Part shown: one piece after another, positions 50,840 to 59,074 of the stretch
How the letters are laid out: every line of letters begins with the position of its first letter
Position numbering within the stretch: the stretch's first letter is position 1
Source: Ornithinimicrobium pratense
GTDB taxonomy: Bacteria > Actinomycetota > Actinomycetes > Actinomycetales > Dermatophilaceae
Direction: 5' to 3'
Assembly: GCF_008843165.1 (NCBI RefSeq)
Contig: NZ_CP044427.1
Span: 3,475,412 to 3,539,411 of the forward strand
Length of the DNA stretch: 64,000 bases
Program-made: the position numbers and the translations under genes
The notes under the pieces: model-generated
Told to the model about the DNA's origin: nothing
What the model saw: the letters and a program-made list of their open reading frames with translations, nothing else
Database searches by the model: none

Positions 50840-53800
50840 GCGCGAGCACCGCCAGCGAGGAGCACGGCTCCAGCCGGGCCCTAGCCCGTTCCAGCGCGGT
50901 CATGGCCGGCGGCACCCTCGTCTCACGCGTCCTAGGCCTGGCCCGGATGGCCCTGCTGGCCCGGGCGCTCGACCCGCTCACCCCTGGCGCGAACATCTGG
51001 GAGACCGCCAACACCATCCCCAACGCGATCTTCCTGCTGCTGGCAGCGGGCGTGCTCAACGTGCTCCTGCTGCCCCAGCTCACCCGGGCCATGACGCGCG
51101 GCCGGGAAGGCCGGGAGTACTCCGACCGTCTGCTCACCCTCGCCGTGACCCTCCTCGTCGTGGGGACGCTCGTCTTCTGGCTGGCCACCCCCCTGGTCAC
51201 CAAGCTCAACGCCCTCGCCTGGCCCTGGGGCTCGCCCCAGCTGAACCTGGCGATCCTGTTCGCCTACTTCTGCATCCCCCAGATGCTCTTCTACGGCCTG
51301 CACACCGTCCTGGGGCAGGTGCTCGCGGCGCACCACCGGTTCGCCGCCTACATGTGGAGCCCGGCCCTGGCCAACGTGGTGCAGATCCTGGGCATCCTGC
51401 TCTTCATCCGGCGCTACCCTGGCGCCGACCAGGTCCCGCTGGACACCTGGACCTTGCCCATGGTGGCCCTCCTCGGCGGCTCGGCCACCCTGGGGATCGT
51501 CGTGCAGGGGCTAGTGCTCTTCCCCGCCGTGCGCGCCACCGGTTTCCGGTGGCGCCCGCGGTGGGGCTTCCGCGGCGTCGGGCTGGGCACCGCCGGGGTC
51601 ATGGCGTTCTGGGCCTTCGCGGAGGTCGGGCTGTCCCAGGGTGGGATGCTCGCGGTCAACAACCTGCTCAACTGGGCGGTGGTCGACACCCCGGGTGCGG
51701 CCGGTCGTAGCGCGTACTTCTACGCCTTCTCGATCTTCATGCTGCCGCACAGCCTGCTCGCGCTGTCGTTGCTGACCGCGCTCTACCCGGTGCTGTCCAA
51801 GGCAGCCGCGGCCGGCGACCTGCGGGGCATGGCCACCCGCACCGAGACGGGCCTGCGGATGCTGCTGACGGCGATGGTGCCGATCGCCGTGGGGATGATG
51901 CTGCTTGCTCCCCTGCTGGTTCGGGTGATCTACCCCCTCGCCAGCGGCGAAGCCCACCTGGCGATCGCGCGCGTCGTCCAGGCCTTCACCATCGGGCTCA
52001 TCGCCTACGGGGTGTACCTGCTGTGCAGCCGCGTCTTCTACTCCTTCGAGGACGCCCGCACGCCGTTCTTCTTCCAGGTGGCCCTGACCACGACCCTGCT
52101 GCTGGCCACGGCGGTCGCGCTGACCCAGCCAGAGACCCGGGCAGCGGTGATGGCCGCGGCCGGGCAGGGCGTGGGGCAGATCATCGCGGCCGGGATCGGG
52201 CTCTATGCGGTGCGCCGCCGTCTGCCGGACCTCCAGCTCGCTCCGGCCGGCGCCACGCTGGGGCGGGCGCTGCTCGCCTCCGTCATCGCGCTGCTGCCGA
52301 CGTGGGGGGTAGTGGCGGTGCTGGACCGGCCGGGGACCCTCGGTGCTGTGGTGGCCCTGGCCGTCGCCGGTGTCGTCTACCTGGCTGGGTATGGCGTGCT
52401 CGCCCTGGTGCTGGGGGTGGGGGAGATCCGCACCGTGGCCGCGCCGCTGCTGCGGCGGGTGCCCGGCCTGACCCGGTTCGCCCCCAGCTCCACCGAGCTG
52501 GAGGTCATGGTCGCCGAGGCGGGAGGACCGGTGCCGGGGGACCCCGCGCAGGACGAGCCGACGACCACCGGGGTGCACCCTGCGGGGCCGATGGGCCAGT
52601 TCGCACCCACCGCCACCAGCGCGGCCTCATCGTCCGCGGACGTGGGAGAGGGCACACTAGGTGGGCAGGACGCCCTCGACGGGGTGTCGCACGGCGGAGA
52701 GGACAGCACCATGGATCGGCTCGAGGTAGGCGCCCGGCTGGGCGACCGCTACGCCCTCGAGGAGCTGCTCGCCGAGCGTGAGGGAGGTGGGCTGCAGTAC
52801 TGGTCGGCCCGCGATGTCACCCTCGACCGGCTTGTCGCCGTCACCGCGCTGCCCTCTTCCGGGGAAGATGCAGCCATCGCCGAGGCGGTGCTCGACGGCG
52901 CCCGACGGGTGGCCTCTGTCGATGACCCTCGCCTGGTCCGGGTCCTGGACGTCGGTGACGAGGACGGCATCTGCTGGGTGATCGAGGAGGGCCTGACCGA
53001 AGCCGAGTCCCTGGCCTCACTGATCGCCGAGCAGCCGCTCCCCGCGGAGGAGGTGCGCCGTCTGGTCGGCGAGGCTTCCGCCGGGCTGGAGTCCGCGCGG
53101 CGCCGCGGCCTGCACCACCTCTACCTCAACCCGCACTCGGTCCTGCGCACCACGGACGGCACGGTGAAGGTCTCGGGGGTGGGGGTCGCTTCGGCCCTGG
53201 AAGGGACCGACGACGTCACCGCCGACGAGGCGAGCATCATCGACACGGCTGACCTGGTCTCCCTGCTCTACACCGGCCTCACGGGTCGGTGGCCGGGCGA
53301 GGACCTGCCCGGTGTCCGCAGCGCCCGTCGCCTCGCCGATGACTCGCTCCCCGCGCCGTCGGAGCTGGTGGCCGGGGTACCCGGCGACCTGGACGCGCTG
53401 TGCCGGATGGTGCACGGGGCGGGCACCGACCTCAGCTCGGCTCCGCACACCCCGGGAGAGCTGGCACGCCAGCTCTCCCCCTGGTCCTCCGAGATGGTCC
53501 GGGGGCCCCGCCCCGGGGAGCTGACCGCACCGGCGGACGCCGGGGAACGGGGCGCGCCCGGTGCCACCGACGCGCTGGCCGGGGCGGCGGGAGCCTCGGC
53601 GGCGGCGACCGCCGCTCACCCGACCCGGGCCGAGGACTCCGACGCAGGCGACGAGACGACCGTGGTCCCGCGGACCTACTACCGCACCTCGCGCGCGACC
53701 GGCGCAGCTGACGACAGCGCGGAGATGGACGGTCTGTTCGCCTCTGGTGAGCGCGCGGCGCAGCAGCACGACGAACGTGAGCGGACGGCCCGCCCGCAGA

Positions 53801-54618
53801 CGGTGCCCGTCGGCGCCGCCGCCGCCGGGGCCTCCATGGCCTCGGGTGGTCCCACCCGGGCGGGTGGCAGCTCGGGGGGCGCGGGCACCGACGACGGGGA
53901 TGACGACTCCGGTGGCCTGGATGAGGCACGGGGCACGGGTCTGCAGACCGCGGCGGTCATCGGCGTGATCCTGGCCATCCTGGCAGCTGCCTTCCTCATG
54001 GGCTGGTTCCTCATCCGCGGCCTGGGCGGTGAGGACGAGGCCTCCGGCGGCGGCACTACCGTGACCGCATCCGAGGAGACCCAGGGTGGTGGCGACACCG
54101 ACGCCGCCACGGCGACCGAGGACACCGGCGGGCAGACGGCACCGCCCGAGCCGGAGCCGACCGAGGATGCGCCTGCAGCTGCGCCCGACGGGGCGGTCAG
54201 CATCTTGGGCATCACCTCCTTCGACCCCGAGGGCGACAACGACGAGCGCAACGACCTCACCCCGTTGGCCGTCGACGGCGACCCCGAGACGGCGTGGCGC
54301 TCGCACACCTACCTCTCCCCCAACTGGGGCTCCCTGAAGAGCGGTGTGGGCCTGATCCTGGACCTGGGCGAAGGCGCGACGGTCACCGAGGTCGAGGTCG
54401 AGCTGGACGAGGCCGGCGTGGGCGCCAGCCTGTGGCTCGCCGAGGAGCCGACCCGCGAGGGTGCCATCGAGCTGGGCTCGGGCACCGATCTGGAAGGCAC
54501 CTGGACGGTGGCGCCGGAGGGCCCGGCGACCGGTCGGTATCTCATCCTGTGGTTCGACACCGCTGCGGCGACCGAGGCGGGCGAGGTCGTCGGCGTGCGC
54601 GAGATCGTGGTCCGCTGA
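50836..54618 (+). CDS. murJ: Lipid II flippase MurJ fused to a pseudokinase and extracytoplasmic domain
   Basis: Protein of 1260 residues with the layout of mycobacterial MviN (Rv3910). Residues 1-530 form the MurJ flippase with about 14 helices (FSIFMLPHSLLALSLLTALY, YSFEDARTPFFFQVALTT). After a disordered linker, a protein-kinase-like domain starts at about 626 (RLGDRYALEELLAE) but lacks the catalytic set: the beta-3 Lys is replaced (LVAVTALP), the HRD loop is HHLYLNP, and DFG is VSG. A membrane helix at about 1035-1057 leads to a beta-sandwich C-terminal domain (AVDGDPETAWRSHTY). GTG at 50836 overlaps the previous stop. An ATG at 52711 with GGAGAGGA upstream could start a separate kinase-like product. 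Confidence 0.93.
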   Translation: MSASTASEEHGSSRALARSSAVMAGGTLVSRVLGLARMALLARALDPLTPGANIWETANTIPNAIFLLLAAGVLNVLLLPQLTRAMTRGREGREYSDRLLTLAVTLLVVGTLVFWLATPLVTKLNALAWPWGSPQLNLAILFAYFCIPQMLFYGLHTVLGQVLAAHHRFAAYMWSPALANVVQILGILLFIRRYPGADQVPLDTWTLPMVALLGGSATLGIVVQGLVLFPAVRATGFRWRPRWGFRGVGLGTAGVMAFWAFAEVGLSQGGMLAVNNLLNWAVVDTPGAAGRSAYFYAFSIFMLPHSLLALSLLTALYPVLSKAAAAGDLRGMATRTETGLRMLLTAMVPIAVGMMLLAPLLVRVIYPLASGEAHLAIARVVQAFTIGLIAYGVYLLCSRVFYSFEDARTPFFFQVALTTTLLLATAVALTQPETRAAVMAAAGQGVGQIIAAGIGLYAVRRRLPDLQLAPAGATLGRALLASVIALLPTWGVVAVLDRPGTLGAVVALAVAGVVYLAGYGVLALVLGVGEIRTVAAPLLRRVPGLTRFAPSSTELEVMVAEAGGPVPGDPAQDEPTTTGVHPAGPMGQFAPTATSAASSSADVGEGTLGGQDALDGVSHGGEDSTMDRLEVGARLGDRYALEELLAEREGGGLQYWSARDVTLDRLVAVTALPSSGEDAAIAEAVLDGARRVASVDDPRLVRVLDVGDEDGICWVIEEGLTEAESLASLIAEQPLPAEEVRRLVGEASAGLESARRRGLHHLYLNPHSVLRTTDGTVKVSGVGVASALEGTDDVTADEASIIDTADLVSLLYTGLTGRWPGEDLPGVRSARRLADDSLPAPSELVAGVPGDLDALCRMVHGAGTDLSSAPHTPGELARQLSPWSSEMVRGPRPGELTAPADAGERGAPGATDALAGAAGASAAATAAHPTRAEDSDAGDETTVVPRTYYRTSRATGAADDSAEMDGLFASGERAAQQHDERERTARPQTVPVGAAAAGASMASGGPTRAGGSSGGAGTDDGDDDSGGLDEARGTGLQTAAVIGVILAILAAAFLMGWFLIRGLGGEDEASGGGTTVTASEETQGGGDTDAATATEDTGGQTAPPEPEPTEDAPAAAPDGAVSILGITSFDPEGDNDERNDLTPLAVDGDPETAWRSHTYLSPNWGSLKSGVGLILDLGEGATVTEVEVELDEAGVGASLWLAEEPTREGAIELGSGTDLEGTWTVAPEGPATGRYLILWFDTAAATEAGEVVGVREIVVR

Positions 54619-54631
54619 CCTCGGTGACGGT

Positions 54632-55183
54632 GTGAGCACGGGCACTGAGCTGGCCGAGGTCGACGACCTCACCCTGCTGCGTCGGCACCAGGACGGCGAC
54701 CGCGACGCCTTCGGTGAGCTCTTCCGTCGCCACCGGGACCGCATGTGGGCGGTGGCCCTGCGCACCGCGCGCGACCCGGAGGTGGCTGCGGACGCGGTGC
54801 AGGACGCCTTCCTTAACGCCTTTCGCCGAGCCGGGTCCTTCCGCGGGGACTCCCAGGTCACGACCTGGCTGCACCGGATCACGGTCAACGCCTGCCTGGA
54901 CCGGTTGCGTAGGCAGCGGCCGACCGCCAATCTGGACGACCACGACCCGGTCGAGCCCCGCGACGGCCACCACGCGGTGGAGGTGCGGCTGGACGTGCGG
55001 CAGGCGCTCGACCAGTTGCCGGAGGGGCAGCGGCTCGCGCTGGTTCTGGTCGACATGCACGGCATGAGTGTCGCCGAGGCGGCGCAGGTGCTCGAGGTCG
55101 CGGAGGGCACGGTGAAGTCCCGCTGCTCACGCGGCCGGGAGGCGATGGCCCGCCTGCTGCGTCACCGGGAGGATGAGCCATGA
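54632..55183 (+). CDS. sigM: ECF RNA polymerase sigma factor SigM
   Basis: ECF sigma factor of 183 residues. The sigma-2 region includes DAFGELFRRHRDRMWAVALR and the -10-recognising DAVQDAFLNAFRRAGSFRG; the sigma-4 helix-turn-helix is MSVAEAAQVLEVAEGTVKSR. GTG at 54632 starts 14 bases after murJ. The order murJ, sigM, anti-sigma, trxB, trxA matches the mycobacterial SigM locus. A promoter of the ECF type just downstream of its stop suggests autoregulated control of the anti-sigma gene. Confidence 0.95.
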   Translation: MSTGTELAEVDDLTLLRRHQDGDRDAFGELFRRHRDRMWAVALRTARDPEVAADAVQDAFLNAFRRAGSFRGDSQVTTWLHRITVNACLDRLRRQRPTANLDDHDPVEPRDGHHAVEVRLDVRQALDQLPEGQRLALVLVDMHGMSVAEAAQVLEVAEGTVKSRCSRGREAMARLLRHREDEP

Positions 55184-55230
55184 CGACTGCCAGCGTGAGC
55201 CACGCCACGTCCGGTGGCCGGGTCGCTGAG

Positions 55231-55256
55231 GGAACCGGCCCGGGCGGCCGGTCGTC
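55231..55256 (+). promoter_or_regulatory. ECF-sigma-type promoter before the anti-sigma gene
   Basis: GGAACC (55231-55236), a 16-base spacer, then CGTC (55253-55256). This is the -35/-10 pattern of ECF sigma factors, including SigM in mycobacteria. A start near 55263 would give a leader of about 65 bases. Confidence 0.75.
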
Positions 55257-55327
55257 GTACCCCTGTAGGCGCCACCCTGGCCGCCATCTGACAGCGTCAC
55301 CGAGTTCTGGGAGGAGGACGATCTGTC

Positions 55328-56269
55328 GTGTCTGGAGCTGCTGACCGCGACCGCGACGAGGTCGATCCCACCGGGATCCGTGACCTGCTCGCAGGCCTGC
55401 CCGACCCCGGACCCATGCCGGAGGACCTCGTCCACCGCATCGAGGCCAGGCTGGAGGTGGAGCATGCTGCCCGAGATCATGAGGCGTCCCGCCGTCTGGG
55501 GCGCCACGCGGACCGCGTCGTCGACCTGACTGCCGAGCGGGGCCGTCGGCGCCCTGGCCGCACCCTGGCCTGGCTGGGGGCCGCGGCCGCCGGCCTGGTG
55601 GTGACCGCCACCGTCGTCCCACAGCTGGTGGGCGGTGCCGACGGCGGCGACAGCGGCACCGCTGCCTACTATCCGACGCGGGGGCAGGCCGACACCGACA
55701 CCAGCGAGATGCACGACGACAGCGCCGGGGAGGACGCAGCCGGCGGCGGCGGGAACGACACAGCCGGCGCCGACGAGAGCGACGCCGACGCGGAGCCGCG
55801 GTCCATGTCCTCCGTCGGTGACGAGGCAGCGGAGGCCCCGATCGCCGACGGCGAGACCGACGGCGGTGCGAGCCCGGCCGCCCCCGCGCAGCCGCTCGTC
55901 CCCCTGGACGGCACGCTCGTCCTACTCACCGACCTGGGCCTGGTCGAGCACGACACCCTGACCGAGACGCTGCTCCACGCCGTGGACGAGCACGAGGCAA
56001 GCTCGACCACCACCCCGCGCACGTCCGATCTGCTGAGCGAGGGGGAGGCGACATCGTGCTGGCGAGGGCTGGCTGCCACCCACTCCTTCGACCGCTACGT
56101 CGCCGCCCCGGCCCAGATCGTGCTCCCGGACGGTCAGCGGGAGGGCGACCCCGTGGTGGTCCTCCTCGGCGTGCGCGACGACGGCTCGGCCCGGTCCTGG
56201 ATCATGCCGCAGGACTGCACCCGCAACCCGGACACGCTGCCCGTCCTGGAGGGTCAGCGCCACGGCTGA
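55328..56269 (+). CDS. Membrane anti-sigma factor (RsmA-like)
   Basis: Protein of 313 residues. The cytoplasmic N-terminal part (1-77) has helices that would clasp SigM (EDLVHRIEARLEVEHAARDH) but no zinc-binding HxxxCxxC motif. One membrane helix at about 80-97 (WLGAAAAGLVVTATVV), then an acidic linker and an extracytoplasmic domain of about 120 residues with two Cys (TSCWRGL, PQDCTRN) that could form a disulfide. GTG at 55328 has GGGAGGAGG about 9-13 bases upstream. It is separated from sigM by 144 bases holding its own ECF promoter. Confidence 0.88.
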   Translation: MSGAADRDRDEVDPTGIRDLLAGLPDPGPMPEDLVHRIEARLEVEHAARDHEASRRLGRHADRVVDLTAERGRRRPGRTLAWLGAAAAGLVVTATVVPQLVGGADGGDSGTAAYYPTRGQADTDTSEMHDDSAGEDAAGGGGNDTAGADESDADAEPRSMSSVGDEAAEAPIADGETDGGASPAAPAQPLVPLDGTLVLLTDLGLVEHDTLTETLLHAVDEHEASSTTTPRTSDLLSEGEATSCWRGLAATHSFDRYVAAPAQIVLPDGQREGDPVVVLLGVRDDGSARSWIMPQDCTRNPDTLPVLEGQRHG

Positions 56270-56298
56270 GGCCTGCCCTGCCCGGCCGTTGCGGGCGG

Positions 56299-56324
56299 GG
56301 AACATCCCCGTTCTAGGATCTGTT
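56299..56324 (+). promoter_or_regulatory. SigH/SigR-type promoter before trxB
   Basis: GGAAC (56299-56303), an 18-base spacer, then GTT (56322-56324), the thiol-oxidative-stress ECF consensus (GGAAT/C-N18-GTT). The first transcribed base would be near 56331, about 55 bases before the trxB ATG. Confidence 0.65.
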
Positions 56325-56385
56325 GAGGAGACTACGCCCGCGATCCTCCCTGCGCCCGCCCCGCGGGCCGGTCAGAAAGGTGTCC

Positions 56386-57417
56386 ATGAGCATCATCGTG
56401 CCCCAGCCCTCCGCTCCGTCGACCGAGGGTGAGGTCCGAGATGTCGTCATCATCGGATCCGGCCCGGCCGGGTACACCGCCGCCGTCTACACCGCCCGCG
56501 CCAACCTGCGCCCCCTCGTCTTCGAGGGGTCGGTGACCGCAGGTGGGGCCCTGATGAACACCACCGATGTGGAGAACTTCCCCGGCTTCCCCGACGGCAT
56601 CATGGGCCCGGAGCTGATGATGAACATGCGCGAGCAGGCCGAGCGGTTCGGCGGGGAGATGATCCGCGACGATGTCGTTGAGATGGACCTGTCCGGCCCG
56701 GTGAAGACGGTCACCGACGGTTCCGGGGACGTCCACCGCGCCCGCAGCGTCATCCTGGCCATGGGCTCTGCCTACCGCGAGCTCGGCCTGCCGCGGGAGA
56801 AGGAGCTCTCTGGGCATGGTCTGTCCTGGTGCGCCACCTGCGACGGGGCCTTCTTCCGCGAGCAGGACATCCTCGTCGTCGGGGGCGGTGACTCCGCCAT
56901 GGAGGAGGCAACCTTCTTGACCCGCTTCGCCCGCAGCGTCACCATCGTGCACCGACGCGAGGAGCTGCGCGCGAGCAAGATCATGGCCGAGCGGGCCCTG
57001 AACGACCCCAAGATCTCCTTCGCCTGGAACTCCGCCGTCACGGCGCTGCACGGTGAGCCCAAGCTGACCTCGGTGACCCTGACCGACACCCGCACCGGCG
57101 AGGAGCGGCAGGTCCCCACCACCGGCGTCTTCGTCGCGATCGGCCACGACCCCCGCAACGAACTGGTCCGCGGGCAGGTCGCACTGGACGACGAGGGCTA
57201 CGTGCTCGTCCAGGGGCGGACCACAGCGACCGACGTGCCGGGGGTCTTCGCCTGCGGCGATCTCGTGGACCACATCTACCGCCAGGCGATCACCGCCGCC
57301 GGCAGTGGGTGCTCAGCCGCGCTGGACGCCGAGCGATACCTCGCCGCCCAGGACGACGCCGGCCAACCCGACCCTGCGGCAGCGCAGACGCCTGAGCCCG
57401 TCGGCGCGGACGCCTGA
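56386..57417 (+). CDS. trxB: Thioredoxin-disulfide reductase
   Basis: NADPH-dependent flavoenzyme of 343 residues that reduces thioredoxin. FAD motif [20 protein letters not shown], active-site WCATC with Cys149 and Cys152, NADPH motif [20 protein letters not shown], and the closing [20 protein letters not shown]. The ATG at 56386 is preceded by AGAAAGG; the 5' frame extension is out of family. The C-terminal 20 residues are a Pro/Ala-rich tail. Forms a unit with trxA 56 bases downstream. Confidence 0.97.
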   Translation: MSIIVPQPSAPSTEGEVRDVVIIGSGPAGYTAAVYTARANLRPLVFEGSVTAGGALMNTTDVENFPGFPDGIMGPELMMNMREQAERFGGEMIRDDVVEMDLSGPVKTVTDGSGDVHRARSVILAMGSAYRELGLPREKELSGHGLSWCATCDGAFFREQDILVVGGGDSAMEEATFLTRFARSVTIVHRREELRASKIMAERALNDPKISFAWNSAVTALHGEPKLTSVTLTDTRTGEERQVPTTGVFVAIGHDPRNELVRGQVALDDEGYVLVQGRTTATDVPGVFACGDLVDHIYRQAITAAGSGCSAALDAERYLAAQDDAGQPDPAAAQTPEPVGADA

Positions 57418-57473
57418 CACCGCATACCTATACCAATCCAGCGAACCAGATCTAGTGCGAGAGTAGGAAACCC

Positions 57474-57797
57474 ATGGCTACCACCCCCACCTCCGACACC
57501 ACCTTCACCGAGGACGTCCTGCAGCACGACGGCCCCGTGCTCGTCGACTTCTGGGCCCCCTGGTGCGGCCCGTGCAAGATGATCGCCCCCGTGCTCGAAG
57601 AGCTCTCCGAGGAGTGGGGCGACAAGCTCAAGGTGGTCAAGCTCAACACCGACGAGAACCCGGAGACCACCCAGGCCTACGGCATCACCGGCATCCCGAC
57701 GATGAACGTCTACCAGGGCGGTGAGGTCGTCAAGACGCTCGTCGGCGCCCTTCCGAAGAAGAAGCTGGCCCAGGAGCTGGAGCAGTTCACCTCCTGA
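57474..57797 (+). CDS. trxA: Thioredoxin
   Basis: Redox protein of 107 residues, the standard length. Active site WCGPC with Trp30, Cys31 and Cys34, cis-Pro in GITGIPTMNVY, and the LVGALPKKKL end. The ATG follows AGGAAACCC. Corresponds to TrxC of the mycobacterial locus. Its transcript probably ends at the hairpin 57831-57870. In mycobacteria the next gene is cwlM, absent here. Confidence 0.97.
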   Translation: MATTPTSDTTFTEDVLQHDGPVLVDFWAPWCGPCKMIAPVLEELSEEWGDKLKVVKLNTDENPETTQAYGITGIPTMNVYQGGEVVKTLVGALPKKKLAQELEQFTS

Positions 57798-57830
57798 GGC
57801 GTCGATCCCCCCGGGGCTCAGCCCCGACCA

Positions 57831-57889
57831 GAACCGTCCACAAGGTTATCCACAACCCTGTGGACGGTTCTTCGTCTTTCTGTGGACAA
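57831..57889. terminator. Hairpin with embedded DnaA boxes between trxA and parB
   Basis: GAACCGTCCACA (57831-57842) pairs perfectly with TGTGGACGGTTC (57859-57870), and inside it GGTT pairs with AACC. A T-rich TTCGTCTTTCT follows on the plus strand, so it can terminate trxA. The loop contains a perfect DnaA box TTATCCACA (57846-57854), the arms carry GTCCACA, and TGTGGACAA at 57881-57889 is a second perfect box (TTGTCCACA) on the minus strand. Confidence 0.7.
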
Positions 57890-57936
57890 CGCGCCCGAGG
57901 GGCCCTCGGCCTCCACCAGCCGGTGGGACCGGGGCC

Positions 57937-59073
57937 TCACTCCTGGTCGAGCATCCCCAGGATCCTCGCCAGGTCCTCCTGCCCAGCGAACTCCACGGTG
58001 ATGCGGCCCTTGCGCCGTCCCATCGCTACCTGGACGCGGGTCTCGAACCGGTCCGACAGCCGCTCGGCCACCTCCTGCAGCTCCGGGGAGGCGGCGGCGC
58101 GCCGGGCCGGGCGCCGGGCCTGTCCCGGGTCCTGGTCACCGACGAGCACGATCTCCTCCACGGAGCGCACCGATAACCCCTCGGCAACGATCCGCTGCGC
58201 AAGCCGCTCCATGGCCGCTCCGTCCGGAAGCCCCAGGAGGGCGCGGGCATGTCCGGCGCTGAGCACCCCGGAAGCCACCCGCCGGGCCACCATCGGGGGG
58301 AGCTTGAGGAGCCGGATGGTGTTGCTGATCTGTGGGCGAGAACGTCCGATCCGCGTGGCCAGCTCCTCGTGCGTGCAGCCGAAGTCCTCCAGCAGCTGCT
58401 GGTAGGCCGCCGCCTCCTCCAGGGGGTTCAGCTGGGCGCGGTGCAGGTTCTCCAGCAGCGCGTCCCGCAACATGTGCTCGTCCTCGGTCGCCCGGACGAT
58501 GGCGGGGATGGTCTGCCTGCCGGCCGCCTTCGAAGCCCGCAGCCGACGCTCACCCATCACCAGTTCGAAGGGGGACTCACCGCCGGCGACCTCATCCTCG
58601 CTCACGCGCCGCAGCACGACGGGCTGCAGCACCCCGAGCTCTTCGATGCTGCGCACGAGCTCGGCCAGTTCGTCCTCATCGAAGACCTCGCGCGGCTGGC
58701 GGGGGTTGGGACGAATGTCCTCGACCAGCACTTCCGCGAACGTCGCACCGGGCACCGGCGCCAAGCCGTCCAGGCTGCCGTCTCCACCGGGCAGGTCAGG
58801 GGCGGCCGGTTCAGGCGGGGCCGCTCGTCCGACACTCCCAAACCGCGCCGTTGAGTCATCGCTGTTTCCCGTGAAACCGGACGAAGTCTCCCTCGCGCCG
58901 TCACCGTTTCCCGTGAAACCGGACGATGCCTCCAGTGCGCCCTCGGTCAGTGCGGCAGCACCCCGATCCTCACCCCGAGGGAAGAAGACATCACGGGGAC
59001 GGTCCTGGTCGGTAGGAGCCGAGGGGATGAGGGCGCCCAGTCCTTTACCCAGTCCGCGGCGACGCTCGTTCAT
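57937..59073 (-). CDS. parB: Chromosome-partitioning protein ParB
   Basis: CTPase and centromere-binding protein of 378 residues. N terminus RRRGLGKGLGALIPS contacts ParA. The CTP-binding region includes IRPNPRQPREVFDEDELAEL and the GERRLRASK motif. The helix-turn-helix is HEELATRIGRSRPQISNTIR; the C-terminal dimer domain ends GRITVEFAGQEDLARIL. The linker after residue 45 holds two copies of SSGFTGN, encoded by parS-like palindromes. The ATG at 59073 is one base after the parA stop. Confidence 0.97.
   Translation of the reverse strand: MNERRRGLGKGLGALIPSAPTDQDRPRDVFFPRGEDRGAAALTEGALEASSGFTGNGDGARETSSGFTGNSDDSTARFGSVGRAAPPEPAAPDLPGGDGSLDGLAPVPGATFAEVLVEDIRPNPRQPREVFDEDELAELVRSIEELGVLQPVVLRRVSEDEVAGGESPFELVMGERRLRASKAAGRQTIPAIVRATEDEHMLRDALLENLHRAQLNPLEEAAAYQQLLEDFGCTHEELATRIGRSRPQISNTIRLLKLPPMVARRVASGVLSAGHARALLGLPDGAAMERLAQRIVAEGLSVRSVEEIVLVGDQDPGQARRPARRAAASPELQEVAERLSDRFETRVQVAMGRRKGRITVEFAGQEDLARILGMLDQE
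58864..58877. other. parS-like site inside parB
   Basis: GTTTCCCGTGAAAC, one mismatch from the perfect parS core. It encodes part of the second SSGFTGN peptide of ParB. Confidence 0.6.
58906..58919. other. parS-like site inside parB, second copy
   Basis: The same GTTTCCCGTGAAAC 42 bases from the first, within a duplicated stretch of the ParB linker. One mismatch from parS. Confidence 0.6.
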
Positions 59074-59074
59074 C

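Noticed and set aside
52711..54618. Pseudokinase as a separate gene
   Set aside because: The frame is continuous with murJ and the fused form is known in mycobacteria; kept as one gene with a possible internal start.
57831..57889. oriC itself
   Set aside because: Too few DnaA boxes, no AT-rich unwinding stretch; the gene order places oriC beyond rpmH outside the window.
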